This document shows, one piece after another, positions 37,148 to 50,018 of a DNA stretch of 64,000 nucleotides. Each line of letters opens with the position of its first letter. Position 1 is the first letter of the stretch. The stretch is from Azadirachta indica (taxonomy: Eukaryota; Streptophyta; Magnoliopsida; Sapindales; Meliaceae): assembly GCA_022749755.1 (NCBI GenBank), contig CM040440.1, positions 3,123,769 through 3,187,768 of the forward strand, in the 5' to 3' direction. The notes beneath the pieces were generated by a model. It was not told the DNA's origin. It searched no databases and saw only the letters and a list, made by a program, of their open reading frames with translations. The position numbers and the translations under genes are program-made.

Positions 37148-40100
37148 ATGAATCGCTTGACTCGCCTACTGACCCCAGTCAACTCGCCCCACTCGCGCCG
37201 ATTTTTTACCACCCTCACAACCGTTAAATCCGAGATCTCCCTCCGTCGCTTCCATCGTGACCTTCCGTTAGTCGTTCACATACAATTCTCTCCCCTGCTA
37301 AACACCCCAATTACCTCGTTTGCCACCACCAACGACCCCAAATTCGCGAGGATGGACCCGAATCCGCCAGAATCCGGTGAGGAATTTATTCGCGTCGATC
37401 CATTGAGTGAAAGTGTCGTCAGTTTGGGCGATGAGGTGAGCGATGAGAACAAGGACGAGGCCATTGTCCAAGAGACGAAGAAGGTCCTGCCGGAGGACCT
37501 GTCCAGGAGCGTGATATTTCTAACGTGCGAGTCATCCGCTGAGGGCGGCGCATGCGATGTGTATCTCGTTGGTACTGCTCATGTTTCTCGGGTAATTACC
37601 CATTAAAACTATGATATGATATGCTTCATTGTCTGAAACAGTATGTTTTTCAATTCTGTTATTGTTTTGAACAATTTAATTATCTGATAATACTCACATT
37701 TTTTAGTAATTCAGTTAGAATTTCTAGAAATTGTATGGTACTAAGCTGATGAATTTGTAAACAAGCTGAATCTACAAAGGCACTTCCGACAAATACCCCT
37801 GTGACGTGCTTTTTATTTTACTAGTTTAATGTTACCAAATAATGAACATTAGACAATTTTAACTATTTGAAATCACTCTTTGATATATTCAGAATCACTT
37901 ATATGAATTAGTATTTATTTTTTTATGTTTGTGTGCTTGCAGGAATCATGCAGAGAAGTCGAAGCTATAATTGATTTCTTAAAACCACAGGTGCTTTCTC
38001 TTTTGAAATTCACTAACACTTGATTCATGGATGGGTCATTTTAGCAGGTTAGCTGCATGCATTTAGAAATTTATGTCCTGCATTAATTCAAACTTGCTAT
38101 GAAGGTGGTTTACATTTGTAAACTTCTTCCTGTCAACTGCAGGTTGTTTTCTTAGAGTTATGCTCGAGTCGGGTGGCTGTGCTCACTCCTCAGAATTTGA
38201 AGGTACTTTTTTCTGTTTATAACAAGTTTCTCACCTTTTTTTTCTCTTTCTTTTAATTTTTGAAATTAATGCAATTTACATAGTTTTTTTCATGTCCAGG
38301 TACCTACTATGGGAGAAATGGTAGAAATGTGGAAGAAAAAGCATAACCTGTTTGGAATACTTTACAGTTGGTTTCTTGCCAAGGTACAGCTTGTCCTTCT
38401 AATGTTTATCCATTTCTGTCGTTGGTTTCGCTCTTCAGTCCAGTGCAGTGTAACTTGTTCCTCAATTTTCTGGTAGGTTGCAAGTAAGCTTGAGGTTTTT
38501 CCTGGTTCTGAGTTTCGTGTGGCATTTGAAGAAGCAATGAAGTATGGTGGCAAGGTGATACTTGGAGATCGTCCGGTGCAGGTGAGCTGTTTGGCTGATT
38601 GCTGGGCAGAAGTATTTCTGGTTCTTTGTTTCTGCTTCTTCTAATCTGTTCACTTAATCATTGTGCCATTCCAATTATGAGCTGAAGAAATACCTATGAC
38701 TACAAGCCAGCATGTCATCAGCGTAGATTATTAATATTGATAGGCCATTAAAATAGTAATGTTGGACGCATGGCACTGTAATGATGTCTCATTTTACTGC
38801 TCTGAACAAATTCATCCCTAAATTGTTGTAACAATGACATTACAGTTCTGTGAACTGTGACATGTTGTAAGGAACTTAGGTCTCATATGGGCCGTAGTCA
38901 TAATTATCTCTCCAGATCAAGGTATAAGGCTACTAATTGTGCCTGTTTTTGTTCTCATACAAACTTTAAATAGTTAACTTATCTTAGTCGTCTTGATGTC
39001 TGTTTTTGTAAAACTTCTGCTTGCTTTCACAAGCTGTTGTTTACTTAACTTTTATGCACTTCTGTGGCAATGCTTTAGATATTTTTTTATTATAGTACAA
39101 TTGGTATTAAATTGTAAAAGGTTACACTACGGAGGACATGGGGAAAGATGCCACTTTGGCATAAGATAAAGCTACTATATTCCTTCCTTTTTCAAGCATT
39201 CTTCTTGCCTAGCCCTGAAGATCTTAACAGAATGGTAAACTTTATTATCCTCATATTTTATTATCAGCATTAAGAGTATTTTTTATTCAAATGTATAGAC
39301 GTCTAGCACTTTGAGGAAGAAAAAATAAAAAATAAATGCGAGGATTCATTTAATGTTGCAAAATTTTTTCTGATGCTAATTTGGTATTGCTGTCTACAGC
39401 TGAAGGAAATGGATGATGTTGATATGCTGACTCTGGTGATTCAAGAGATGAGCAAAGAGTTTCCAACTCTAATGGAAACTCTTGTACATGAGCGAGATCA
39501 GTAAGTATTTTCTTTGCTTATATATTTATTAAATTTAGTATTTCTTTTAGTTGCAAAGGATGATGTCATTTCATAAATCTTGTCTAGTGATGCATAATTT
39601 TGGTTCATCTTGGCTTCTTTATTTTTCTGCTCCACTTAGTGGGATGTGAGATGGGAAGACAAAGGGCTGTTGGCTCTTTTGATCTACCTTAACTGAAGTT
39701 GGTAGTATACATCACTTCAAATGATGAAAGGAATGAAGTGTGGTGGCTTGAGATACGCTTTGAATTAAGTTAACAATAAATCTTGCCCAGCAACCTTGTT
39801 TCACCAATTCTGATATTTTGTACATTTGATAAGCTCAGATTTTGTGCCTGATATTTTCCTCATTTTGGTTGCATTTAAAAGAATATAAATTTATACAAAA
39901 TAGTAAATCAGGAATGTGTAGAAGTTTCATCCCTTCAAAATGGTGAGAAATTGTCACTTCCTGTTTAAGAAATGAACAGATAGAAGGAAGAGTAATAGGC
40001 TGTCGGAAATTGTGGCAACGGACGCTTTGCTAGGAGAATATAAAATGAGAAAGGATATGGAGGGGGTGGTTTGCATAGGTTGCAACACTGTTCTTTTTTT

Positions 40101-40886
40101 TTTTTCCTTTTTAATCCCTCGTTTTCTTGATTTTGTTATTCTTGACATCAAGTGCAAACATGTGTTTCCATTTTGCTTGCAGTCAAAAGAACTCCTCTTA
40201 GTACATGGACTGACTTGCATGAATATTCAGGTACATGTCATCTACGTTGCTAAGAGTAGCTGCTGAGCATAGTTCAGTTGTTGCAGTTGTTGGAAAGGGG
40301 CACCTACAAGGGATTAAGAAGCATTGGAAGCAACCTGTTTCGGTAGGTTAACAATACCTTTTGTGGAAATTTTGCTGCTTACATGCAACCCTTAAGACTT
40401 TTAATCAGTCTGTCAGCACTTAGAACCTGCATTGGAAGGGTTCATTAAGCTGTTGGTCCTGTTTTTCTGATTAACAAGACTGATATATGCTTTAGAACTT
40501 TATTTTTTGATGATTTTTAGTTTTCCTGGCTCTTGATCTGTTTTCTTGGGAAGGCAAATATGATTTTACCATAAATCTTTGTGAGGTGCTGGGATCTTTC
40601 AAGACTAGGTCCATTATGAACTGTCGGCAGCCTTTACCCAAAAGCCGATAGGATTTCTACTGATGGAACTATAGTAGATATTTTTTTTTGCCAATGTCAA
40701 ATTAGATCTTCTATCATGCATTACTGAACTTTCATGCTTTTGAATGCCGTGTGACAGGTCAATGATCTTATGGCAATGCCTTCTCCAAAGCCAGTAATGT
40801 CTGCCGCAAAAATTCTCACTTCTTTTGGTGTTGCAGTTGCTGGGGTTGCCATCATATCAGGAATCTATCTTAGATGTAAAAAATAG
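37148..40886 (+). CDS. TraB-domain membrane protein
   Basis: Nine exons (37148-37591, 37943-37990, 38143-38202, 38300-38383, 38477-38581, 39121-39234, 39400-39500, 40231-40342, 40758-40886) encode 398 residues. All introns are GT..AG in matching phases. The TraB fold runs from about residue 115 (VIFLTCESSAEGG, VYLVGTAHVS) to about 355, with GTAHVSRESCREV, VVFLELCSSRV and VAVVGKGHLQGIKKHW as landmarks. A single hydrophobic segment near the C-terminus (GVAVAGVAIISGIYL) is a tail anchor. Plant TraB proteins (TRB1/TRB2) sit in the outer mitochondrial membrane, contact the ER through VAP27 and act in mitophagy. I infer the same role here. An in-frame ATG at 37352 (MDPNPPES, residue 69) is an alternative start; the 68 residues before it are basic and Ser-rich and could be a presequence. 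Confidence 0.93.
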
Positions 40887-43212
40887 TTTCTGATTTACTC
40901 CTCGATCATATTCAAAGAGAAGACAGGAAAGTCTTTGAACCTAAACTCAAAATTTTACTAAATTCTAAAGCTATATAACATATAATAAACATAAAATTGC
41001 CTTCAAAGACTATGTTACACATGTAAATTTCATGGCGATGATTACATTAGTTCATTCTATGAAGGTATTTACTGTTAAAACGTTTGTTTCATTTTAAACA
41101 CCTGTGTTTTGCAAGCAGATTCGATATTTACAGGTTAATAGTTCAACTGTTGACGTGGTAGTAAGAGTAAAATTGCAAGTTTCAAAATTTTTTCAATTAT
41201 GGTATAAAAATATATGCCAATGGGTTTTCTTTTGCTCTCTGCATATTGTGAGATCATGAGAGTTTCACCTCTATATATGTATATGACGCGGCAGTAAGGT
41301 TTCTTTTAAAAAAAAAAAAAAAAAGAGTAGGTTCTTTTAATTTAAAATTTCTATTTGTCAATTTTAAGTAAGAAACTTCGAACTCCTGCGTCGAAAATTT
41401 GTGGGTAGTCCTTTTAATATTAACATGCCAATAGGGGGCGGTTGTCTTGTTTTACTTATATATATATGTATCTCAAATTTGCACGTAAGCTTTAATTCTT
41501 TTTACTTTGAAATTAAAAGTGAAATTGATGATGATAGATTACTTAATCTTGATTCCAGGTAGAGCAGAGTTTGCTTATCATATAAATTAAATGAAATTAT
41601 TTATTACCATAAAAGCAGAGAATATCATTCCTTTCCGTTCGTAAAAGAAAATTAAAGCGTTAATTATTCTTTTCTCAAGATACGTTATTGGTAAATATAT
41701 GTAGTACAAATAGGTAATTGTTTGATTTTTAGCTTATGCATGTGAATTTAATATTGGGAACTCATTTAACTCATTTTTTAAAAAAAAATTAAAAAGATAA
41801 TTACTTTATTATTATTAATTTCGAAAAGTAATACGGTTACCATATTGGTGGAAAAATATCCGCAGAAAACATTTATCATATATTCAAAATAATAACCAAT
41901 CCAACATTCAATGGCCGTAAAGAGAACCCACAAAAGCATATATATGTATATATATATATATATATTATGGAAAAAAGAAGGAAAGATTATTAATTTCCAA
42001 AGAATTAAATCTTTTTCATGTATAGAATAAAAATTATTAAAATGTACACACAGGATAGCAATAAATGACACTGAGATACATGCATAGAAATTACGCTAAA
42101 AGCTAAAATGAAAATGATGGACGGGTATTTGGTTTAAGAATAGGTTACTTACGATATCATTTATGGTGGAAGTAGAAGGGCTGCTGATTTGAATTGGAAA
42201 CATCGATTTTACGTACAAATACAATGATATAGACCGAGGAGTAAATCGATCTGATGGTTCATTGCAAATCCGGAGACGATGATATTGGAGAACGTAGGTG
42301 ATTACAGTTTTGATTTTAAACCTAATATTTGGGGGACAACGTGGTTCTCTTGCAGCTTTGCGTGGAAGAATAATACAGTGAAACTGAAGTTCGGGACAAA
42401 AATTATTAGCTTAAACCAGCTAGCCTACATTTATATTTATATGTATATAGTTAAAAGATTGAGATTGATTATGAATATTATTGTGGACTTTGTCAATAGA
42501 GTTAGTTTAACACCACATCATGGTCCCATGTATCCCTAACAGACCAGGTACTCATACTATCGGAGAACATATACTCCCTCTTTATTATAGCTTTCATTTT
42601 CGACCAAATTTCTGGAGAATAACCCAACATTATTCCTTCTAGTCAATGCCGATGAGAAAGCCTCCTCCACTGGCTCGTAAACAGCTGGCTCGCTGTTGCA
42701 CACGTTCAAAAGCATAACGAAAATGCAAAATCGATGTCCTCTGGACTTGATTTCAGGAGATTTATCCTTTTACTATTAAAGGGTATTTTGGTCTTTTAAT
42801 TTTTAAAGTTTGGAGTAGATTACAAAACTAAATTACCCCTTCCTTTTCCTCGCTTCCGAGGGCGCACTTCATTGAAGCTCAATTCACTTCAGTGTAATAG
42901 ATTCTCTTTTTTCTTTTTTCTGTAATTTTTGATTCACTGATTTTCCTACAATTTTTTTTTTTTTTTTTTGTTTCATGAACAAGACTAGACAAAGCATAAT
43001 TTTCTAACATTGTGTTTGGGTATTATGATGTGCAGCGATCATTATATTTTGGGGTTATTTTCATCTCAGCAGACAGATTTTCAGCTGTAATTTCCGAAGT
43101 CGATTCGTTATGCGATTGTGGTTTTCCCTGTTCCATGCTAGTGGTCGATTAATTATCTCTTCTTGAAGATTAGATCATATTCTCTCTTTATATATTATAT
43201 CGTTTACCAATT
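40887..43212. other. Spacer between the TraB gene and the CCCH gene
   Basis: Holds the TraB 3' flank, an (AT)n tract near 41938-41965, the S-protein pseudogene (42215-42410) and the CCCH gene promoter and leader (about 42850 onward). The minus-strand frame at 41778-42071 is low-complexity. Confidence 0.5.
42215..42410 (+). pseudogene. Broken S-protein homologue (plant self-incompatibility S1 family)
   Basis: Three frames on the plus strand give consecutive pieces of the S1 fold: a YNDIDRGVN piece (about 42218-42244), LMVHCKSGDDDIGER (42251-42295), and GDYSFDFKPNIWGTTWFSCSF (about 42297-42359) continuing to AWKNNTVKLKFG. S1-family proteins have the order ND..G..L.VHC.S.DDDLG, then a SF.F..N..GTT.F.C.F.W block, which is exactly the order seen. 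Frame changes at about 42245 and 42296 and decay after KLKFG leave no usable protein. No start or signal peptide is seen. Intact members are small secreted proteins, some of them pollen-rejection factors. Confidence 0.7.
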
Positions 43213-46200
43213 ATGGTTGAACGGAAGCTCTACAAGACGAAGCTCTGCGTACTGTATCAAAGGGGTCGCTGTACGCGCCCGACTTGCTCGTTTGCGCATG
43301 GAGATGCCGAGCTCCAGCGGTCTTTCAGGTCCCATATCGGTAACTTAGCTTTTCCTTGCTCGTTAATTGATAACTAAATCTCTTAAATTTTTTCAGTTTA
43401 TTTAGGTTTGTTTCATGTTGTGAGCTGAAGCAACTAATGAACAGGAACTTCCCCTTTTTTTTTTAATTTTTTATATTTTATTCTTTTAGTGTTTTTTCTT
43501 GCCATGTTTTGTTATAAGGAAGATAAAAGGTTTAATAAAGCTTTACAGTAGGGATTGTTAGCAGGAGTTCACATTTTGAAGACTTGTTAAAAAATAAGAA
43601 GAATCCATGTGACTTAGTGGAAAAAACCTTTTGTCTTGCTTGTATTCTGTCTCTATGAATTTCTTTGCTTTTTCTGTTCTCCCTAAGCAGATATAGCTTA
43701 GATTTTGTTGAATTTCCCTGCTCTGGAGTTCTGATATGACTGGGTGCATCTATATGTGGTGGATAATAATTTTTTAATTGATTATGCGAAGCTCAGTTCA
43801 GTCCAATAAGCCCATATACATGATGAAGATATGTATCAAAGGAGAAAATATTTTGATTTTAGATATTTATGACATATATTGTTGAGACAACTGTTGTACA
43901 GTGTGGGTGTTTCTTTAACAGATGGAATATCAACTGACAGGCTTAGTATTGTTTTTCGTCAGAATGGATTTTGCTGGTTGGTAGATCTTAGAGGAGATAT
44001 GGTGTATCATTATACATCTCTGAAACTGCAAATTTTGTTGAGGGATTGGCATTAAATTTTTTCTGGAAATTATATCCTTCCATAATATTGAGACCACTGG
44101 CCAGTTTGGTGAAACAGTCGAATGCTATTCATCATTAGGTCTTCGGTTTTTATGTTGGCGGAGAATATGGCATCCACTTAATTTATTACTTCTCCTTGAA
44201 TGATATTTTGAAGGGATTTCCTGGATGGAGAACGAATCATTCAATGCAAATTATGGGGAGTGGGATGATTTATAACTATATCGTAATATGACATCAGGCA
44301 GAAATCAGTGTTGCTTACTGCTCAACAGGAAGCTGAGGATATGTCCATTATTATTCATCAGATGCTACTTTGATATATGATGGATAAATTCAAATATGGA
44401 TTTCTGTTTCTATTCCTTATATGAGAGATTGTTTCTATGGCTTCTTTGGAATTGGCAAGGATGTACTGTTACTATTCATTATTATGTTGCTCATATTTTT
44501 CTATGTGATGGTAAGCTTAGATTCATTGCTGTTTGTAGGTTTTCTGCTTATTTTGATGGAAAATGAGGATTGAAAATGACTAGTCTGCTATACTGGAAAT
44601 ACTTTGCTTTCACAATTGCAGGTGGGCGAAACTCTGGAGTTGGTGACTTGAGGGATAAGCTTGATAGAAGGCATTCGCCACGGAGAAGTTATTCTCCAGG
44701 AAGAGATGCTAGAGACCGACAAAAGTTACGTGGTCAGTAATTATTATCCTCCCAAGTTCCTTGTGTTGATTTTCCTTGGCTATAAATGAGTGCAATTTTG
44801 GCGCTTTCGGATAAAGCCAATTGCTCTCGTCCATCCCGTTTTTGCCTTTGGAATATTTGTTTCAAAGGAGTTTGCTTTATTTTGTTCCTCCTGTTGTCTC
44901 CATTTACTTATCAAAATTTAAATTGCAGGACATAGCCCTTCGAGGTCCCTTGAGAAGAAAAGGTAACTCAACAAGACTTGTATGCAATCAGCTTTTTGTT
45001 CTTGATATTATTCATTTAAGGAAACTATTGATTAAGTTGTTCTCCCTTTTGCAAGCTTTATTTATTTATTTTCTTCATTCTTACTTTCTCTTTTCATTTT
45101 GTCCCTGGGATGATACAAAGTATTGATAATTACACAATACAAGGTTTTACTTCTATTAACTTTTCAAGAAAAGAAGGATGGTCTAGAAGAGCTAAATAAA
45201 TGGGAGAAAGATTAATTAAGGAAACAAAATGCTATCAGAACAACAATTTGAAGGGGACACTGAACCTGCAATTATATCATTGTGAGACTTTTAGTATGTA
45301 CAAAACACCTTTCTGGATTGCTGTGGGGTGATTTAATTTTTAATGGAAGGTAACATTGAAGCTGGACAACAATGGGTCATTTCTCTCTGAATGGTATACA
45401 ATTTTTTTATTTCCTGATTAGGTTGAAGTAATGTTCCTCTAATGCATCTTTGAGAAAATATAAGTTCCCATCCAGTGGAACTTTTGCCAGTCATCGTAAC
45501 CAGTAAGTCCTATAAAATTTAACATTAACCATAGCTTTCATAAGAAAAAAAACTTTTCCTGCCCCAACTATTACAAAAATCGGAATTCAAATGATTAGAT
45601 ATCTGTGTGGTTTGCATTACGCAGAGGACTGGAGTTGACTATCTGATATATCCCTTTATTAGGTCAACTGAGAGTAATAGCATGAGTGGACAATTATGGG
45701 CTCAAAGGATTCAGTATGAATGACATAATAGTTTAACATTTTATTATATATTTGTTCTCTCATCATATCAGTTTATTGAAAATTAGAATTGTGCATATTC
45801 GATTACAGTGACAGAAAACGCAGGAAGACACAACACCTCGATGGCCAAGGTGAATTTTCTAGAAGTTTGAAAATCTCAGATGGGATTGAAGATCGAGTTA
45901 AGGAAGGAAAAGCTACACCTTCTGGTTCCAAAGTTGTTCTTCAGGAGCAGGTGTGAACAATAAAATTCAATTTTAATTTTTCTTTATTGTCATTTCTCCT
46001 TTTTTATTTTGGATTAAAAAAAAAATATGGTTTTGTTATTCAGAACCACGTGCAGTTAAAAGAAGTACAATTGGTTATCAACAGGCTTGAACACCAAAAA
46101 CATCAATTAGAGGTCAGTCAATCTCCTTGTGGTTGTTATTACTTAGAAAGTGTGGCCAAGGTGTGATGTTTTCAATTTTTTATTTCACTTTATATACTTC

Positions 46201-49112
46201 ATGGAGACTTTATTCATCAACATTCTCTTAATTTGTTGGCTAATTAATTTATGTCAAGTTTGTTGAGTAAGATGGTCTATATTTTGAAGTCTCTTCTCAT
46301 GTTATTTTGTAGGACAAATGGTTTGGTGTTTATAATCAGTCTGGATGATTTTCTTTTGTAATTTAAGGTTGTTGTAATATTTGAGATGTACATGATTGAA
46401 TTTCTATAGCCTTTTTGTCAATAAGATTTGAGTATAAAATTACTTCAATCACTTCGATCCTACCCTCAGTTTCAGCAATTGAGCCCAGATTTAACGGGCA
46501 TTTAATTACTAAAAGAAATATATATCATGTCCTGTTTGTAGTTGAAATTTCAGAAAGGTTGTTAAAATGCTCAAGTTTGGAATGTCCTATAGGACATACA
46601 ATAGAGAAATAGATAGGATAGTATGTATAATTAGTTGATTAAATTTTTAGGGCAGAGTGAGTTTTGAGGACTAGTTATTTTGGAGCTAGGTTTTGGTTAG
46701 TGCCTCCAATCAACATGGATAAGTGATCTTCAGTCTGGGTTTTAATTTATCATGCAAGAAATATAGGAACATGTCAACTAATGTCTGATAGGTCTATGAT
46801 GCATTTAGTGTACTTTTGAAAGTGATTTTGATGTGAATGTGGACATCGATAGAAACTAGGCAACTGCTGTACAAATTTATGTAATCGTGGGATACCAAGG
46901 ACAGCCAACTGTAGGTATGCTTTCTGACCTTTGCCATGAATTGGGTCTCACGGTCCAGATTATTGTCTGTAAGCACTAGCTTTTATGATGTTTATGTCTT
47001 GCTGATTGTTTACATTGTTTCATGTCATAACCCTGACTCATTATTGTTTCCTGTATCCATCTACATGATTTAAGCCTCATCACTCAGTTTTGTTGTATTT
47101 GTTTCTCAAAGAGCTATGTGGAAGAGAAGGTTCAAGAAGCAGATATTCTTTCTTCTAGGATAAAGGAGCTTGAGACTCAATTGCAGCAGGAGAAAGAGGA
47201 ATGCAGAAGGTATCATAAATAACCAATTTGTACTATCTATGTCTACAACTATCAATGTGTTATATATATTTATGGGTGGGTGACCCCCTCTCATTAAGCC
47301 GCCATGGACAATTTAATATTCAGGATAGCTTCAAAAATCAAGAAGTTTGTCAAAGCACATAATCATCACTCACGGATTCAAGCCGAACTTATGAGGCAAG
47401 TTATGATTTTCTTTGAACCACTTACCTCCGTGCAACACATTGGTTTGCTTCTCCTTTCTTTGAATTGCATAATATTTCCATATTAGTTTATACTTTGTAA
47501 ATTTGTAGGTCAGAAGCTCGACTTCAGAAGTTGGGTGATCAGCTTGGCTTAGATGTTGCTAAAGCGGGTGGCAATGACGAGGATTCAAGCATCAATATAG
47601 TGAGTGATGCAGAGACTCCTAATTATCATCTAGTTGGGCCCCAGAATGATATGCAAACTATATCTTCTCCAAACAAGAAAAAGACTTATGCTTATCAGGA
47701 CACTGCTGATGGATCCATGCCACCAGGTGCTTGACATTTCTGCATATGATGTTTTGTTGAATATTTAGAATCTGAAAAAGTTCTAGAACTTTTCTTTTAA
47801 TTTCTATGAAGTACTTGGAGGTGACAGTGCTTTGATTCTAGGACTTCTCCTCGTTGATTGTGTTACCTGAACTTATATACCTTATTAATGCGTGAAAGTA
47901 GTTGCTGTTTTATTTTGTTATTGTTTCTTTTCTCCATCTTACTTTGATATCTGTTGGTGTCATTTAATTTCAAGTGTCGATTATGTTTGTGATTTTCTTT
48001 ACGCTGCAATTTTGGGTATTTTAGCCAATTTAATAGGAGATGGAGGACGGCAAGCTGAATCCATTCAATTGAAGAAAGCTTCTCACTGGAATCTGCATCC
48101 TGCTAAGTCTAGTGTTGACATAGAAGTTGAGGCTGTGAACAATGGAAACAGTAATCATGGACCTTTAGCAGATGACATTAAACTGAAGAGAGAAAAGAGT
48201 GTTTCAACCAGCTTCGCCTCTGTAGATAAGGTGATCTTTGTTGTTATTACTGTATTTTTACATTGGAAATGAATTTATTATTAGTATATATCAAATATTG
48301 ATGCAGCTTTAACTCCAGTACCCAGATGCCAGAGTTTCATTAGTTAATATGAATTGAGGATGTTTCCATTTTAAGATGGCGGGATTCTGTTTTGTTTATG
48401 GCTGAGCTTAAAGGCTATTGATTGAAGTAGATCTGCCTTCTTGATCAATCAAAACTCTTTCCCAAATTGCCTTTGTAATAATACAAAGTAAGACAGGATA
48501 TGCGATAATAAGGCGCTGAAAAAAAAAAGTAGATGAAAAACAAGTTCATGTTTAAGTTTAACCCTGTCATTTTGAGGATGGAAAGATTTAAACCATTTGC
48601 ACAATAAAAATGTGCAGTTGAAGAGTTTGAGGTCAGCAAATGTATTACCATCAACTGGCATGGCTGCTCACGCTGTTGATGAAGTAGAGAAGATTGATGA
48701 GGTTGAAATGGCTTCAGATGGAATTGAGAAAGGAGCAACTTACATGGCAAAAGGCTTGCCGTTTAGGCTGCCACCTCCTCCTTCAGTCCCCCACAATGCT
48801 TATTTACAGGTCAGTTTGTTGAGCATTCACTCGTGTCTATAATCCTTGTTAACAATTGCACGTCTTCTTCTTTTTTTTTTTTTAAAAAAGACTTTGCATT
48901 TTCCCTACAGAATATCATTAAGGCAGTTTGGCTTTACACAAAGTGTAATATAATTTTTTGGTAGAAGATTTGTACTTGTTCCAATATTAAATGCCATAGG
49001 CATTTACTGATCTACTTTTAATAGTATTACCCCTTTTCATTTTTAACTTGGCATGTATTTGATTTGGTTGCAGTATGAAGGCGATGATGAGAATATAGAC
49101 GTGGTGGGCTGA
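43213..49112 (+). CDS. CCCH zinc-finger protein (C3H13-like)
   Basis: Eleven exons (43213-43339, 44622-44732, 44929-44962, 45809-45950, 46044-46112, 47112-47209, 47324-47395, 47509-47726, 48025-48230, 48618-48809, 49074-49112) encode 435 residues. The N-terminus MVERKLYKTKLCVLYQRGRC carries one CCCH finger, C-x7-C-x4-C-x3-H, at residues 12-29. Next come Arg/Ser-rich segments (RRHSPRRSYSPGRD, HSPSRSLEKK) like those of RNA-processing proteins. A coiled coil of about 90 residues follows (VQLKEVQLVINRLEHQKHQ, then RIKELETQLQQEKEE). A Pro-rich patch (FRLPPPPSVPHNAY) and an acidic end (YEGDDENIDVVG) complete it. It is probably a nuclear RNA-binding protein. Exon 7 ends ATGAG/GCAAGT (47396), a GC-AG intron. 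The first intron is about 1.3 kb. Confidence 0.9.
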
Positions 49113-50018
49113 AGGAGATGATTAATATCTAGATTTGCTGGCTGGCAGCTAAATGCATGTGGTTAAATATTTGATACTCAGAAGCTTTTTATTTATTTAT
49201 TTATTTATTATTTTGTTTTCCATAATTATCTTTGAAATAGTGAAACATCAAACGAGAGAATTGCAAGCCCCATGTACATATATTTCCACGTCGAGAAGAG
49301 ATTCTGTTTATCGTCCCAACCTATGCATGAAATTGGGTATTGATAGTTTGCGGTTCATTCTCAAAATAATTGACTAAAACGATGGATATTTACGTCAAAA
49401 TATAATCATAAAATTCGTAAAGACTAAGAGAGAGATCATCAATCGCCGCTTAAGAGAGAATGATAGCATGACCAGTAACTGTTTGCCTTGCTTTTATAAA
49501 ACCCACGGAGAGATTGTGCTCTGAGTCATTTTTCGCATGTCATATCTTTTTGAGTTCGGTTTGCAAAATTCTGCTAGGAGGTGGGAGTTAATTTTTCTGT
49601 TTTCTCTTGTATTAGTAACTCAAAACCCGAAATTGGGAAATGCAACTTTGTGCATAACCATAAATCTGTTATGATAATTTGCAATTCACAGATCAAGAAT
49701 AAGAACGCACGTACAACAGGATAGGCAAAATTTCAGGACCGTATAAATAAATAAATAAATAAATAAGAACACTATTTGAGAGTTGAGAGACATTTTAACC
49801 CTTTAACGCCAAATTAAAGTAAACAATAAAATCTGAAATAGTCGAGCCGACCCAGGGGCATATGATGGTGAAAGCTGACTTGCCTAGGAAGTGATGAATT
49901 ATAGAGGGGCCGGCTCAATGGCTTCCAGTAGCTCCGTTGTCTGTAAAAAGCCATGCTGCAAGTCCGTTGACTGTAATCTATAACGTATTATTTTCTAGAA
50001 GTAATTCCATTAGTTTAT
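49113..50018. other. Spacer between convergent CCCH and ATXR2-like genes
   Basis: Both genes end here, so it should hold two 3' untranslated regions. (AAAT)n at about 49747-49765. No gene recognised. Confidence 0.5.
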
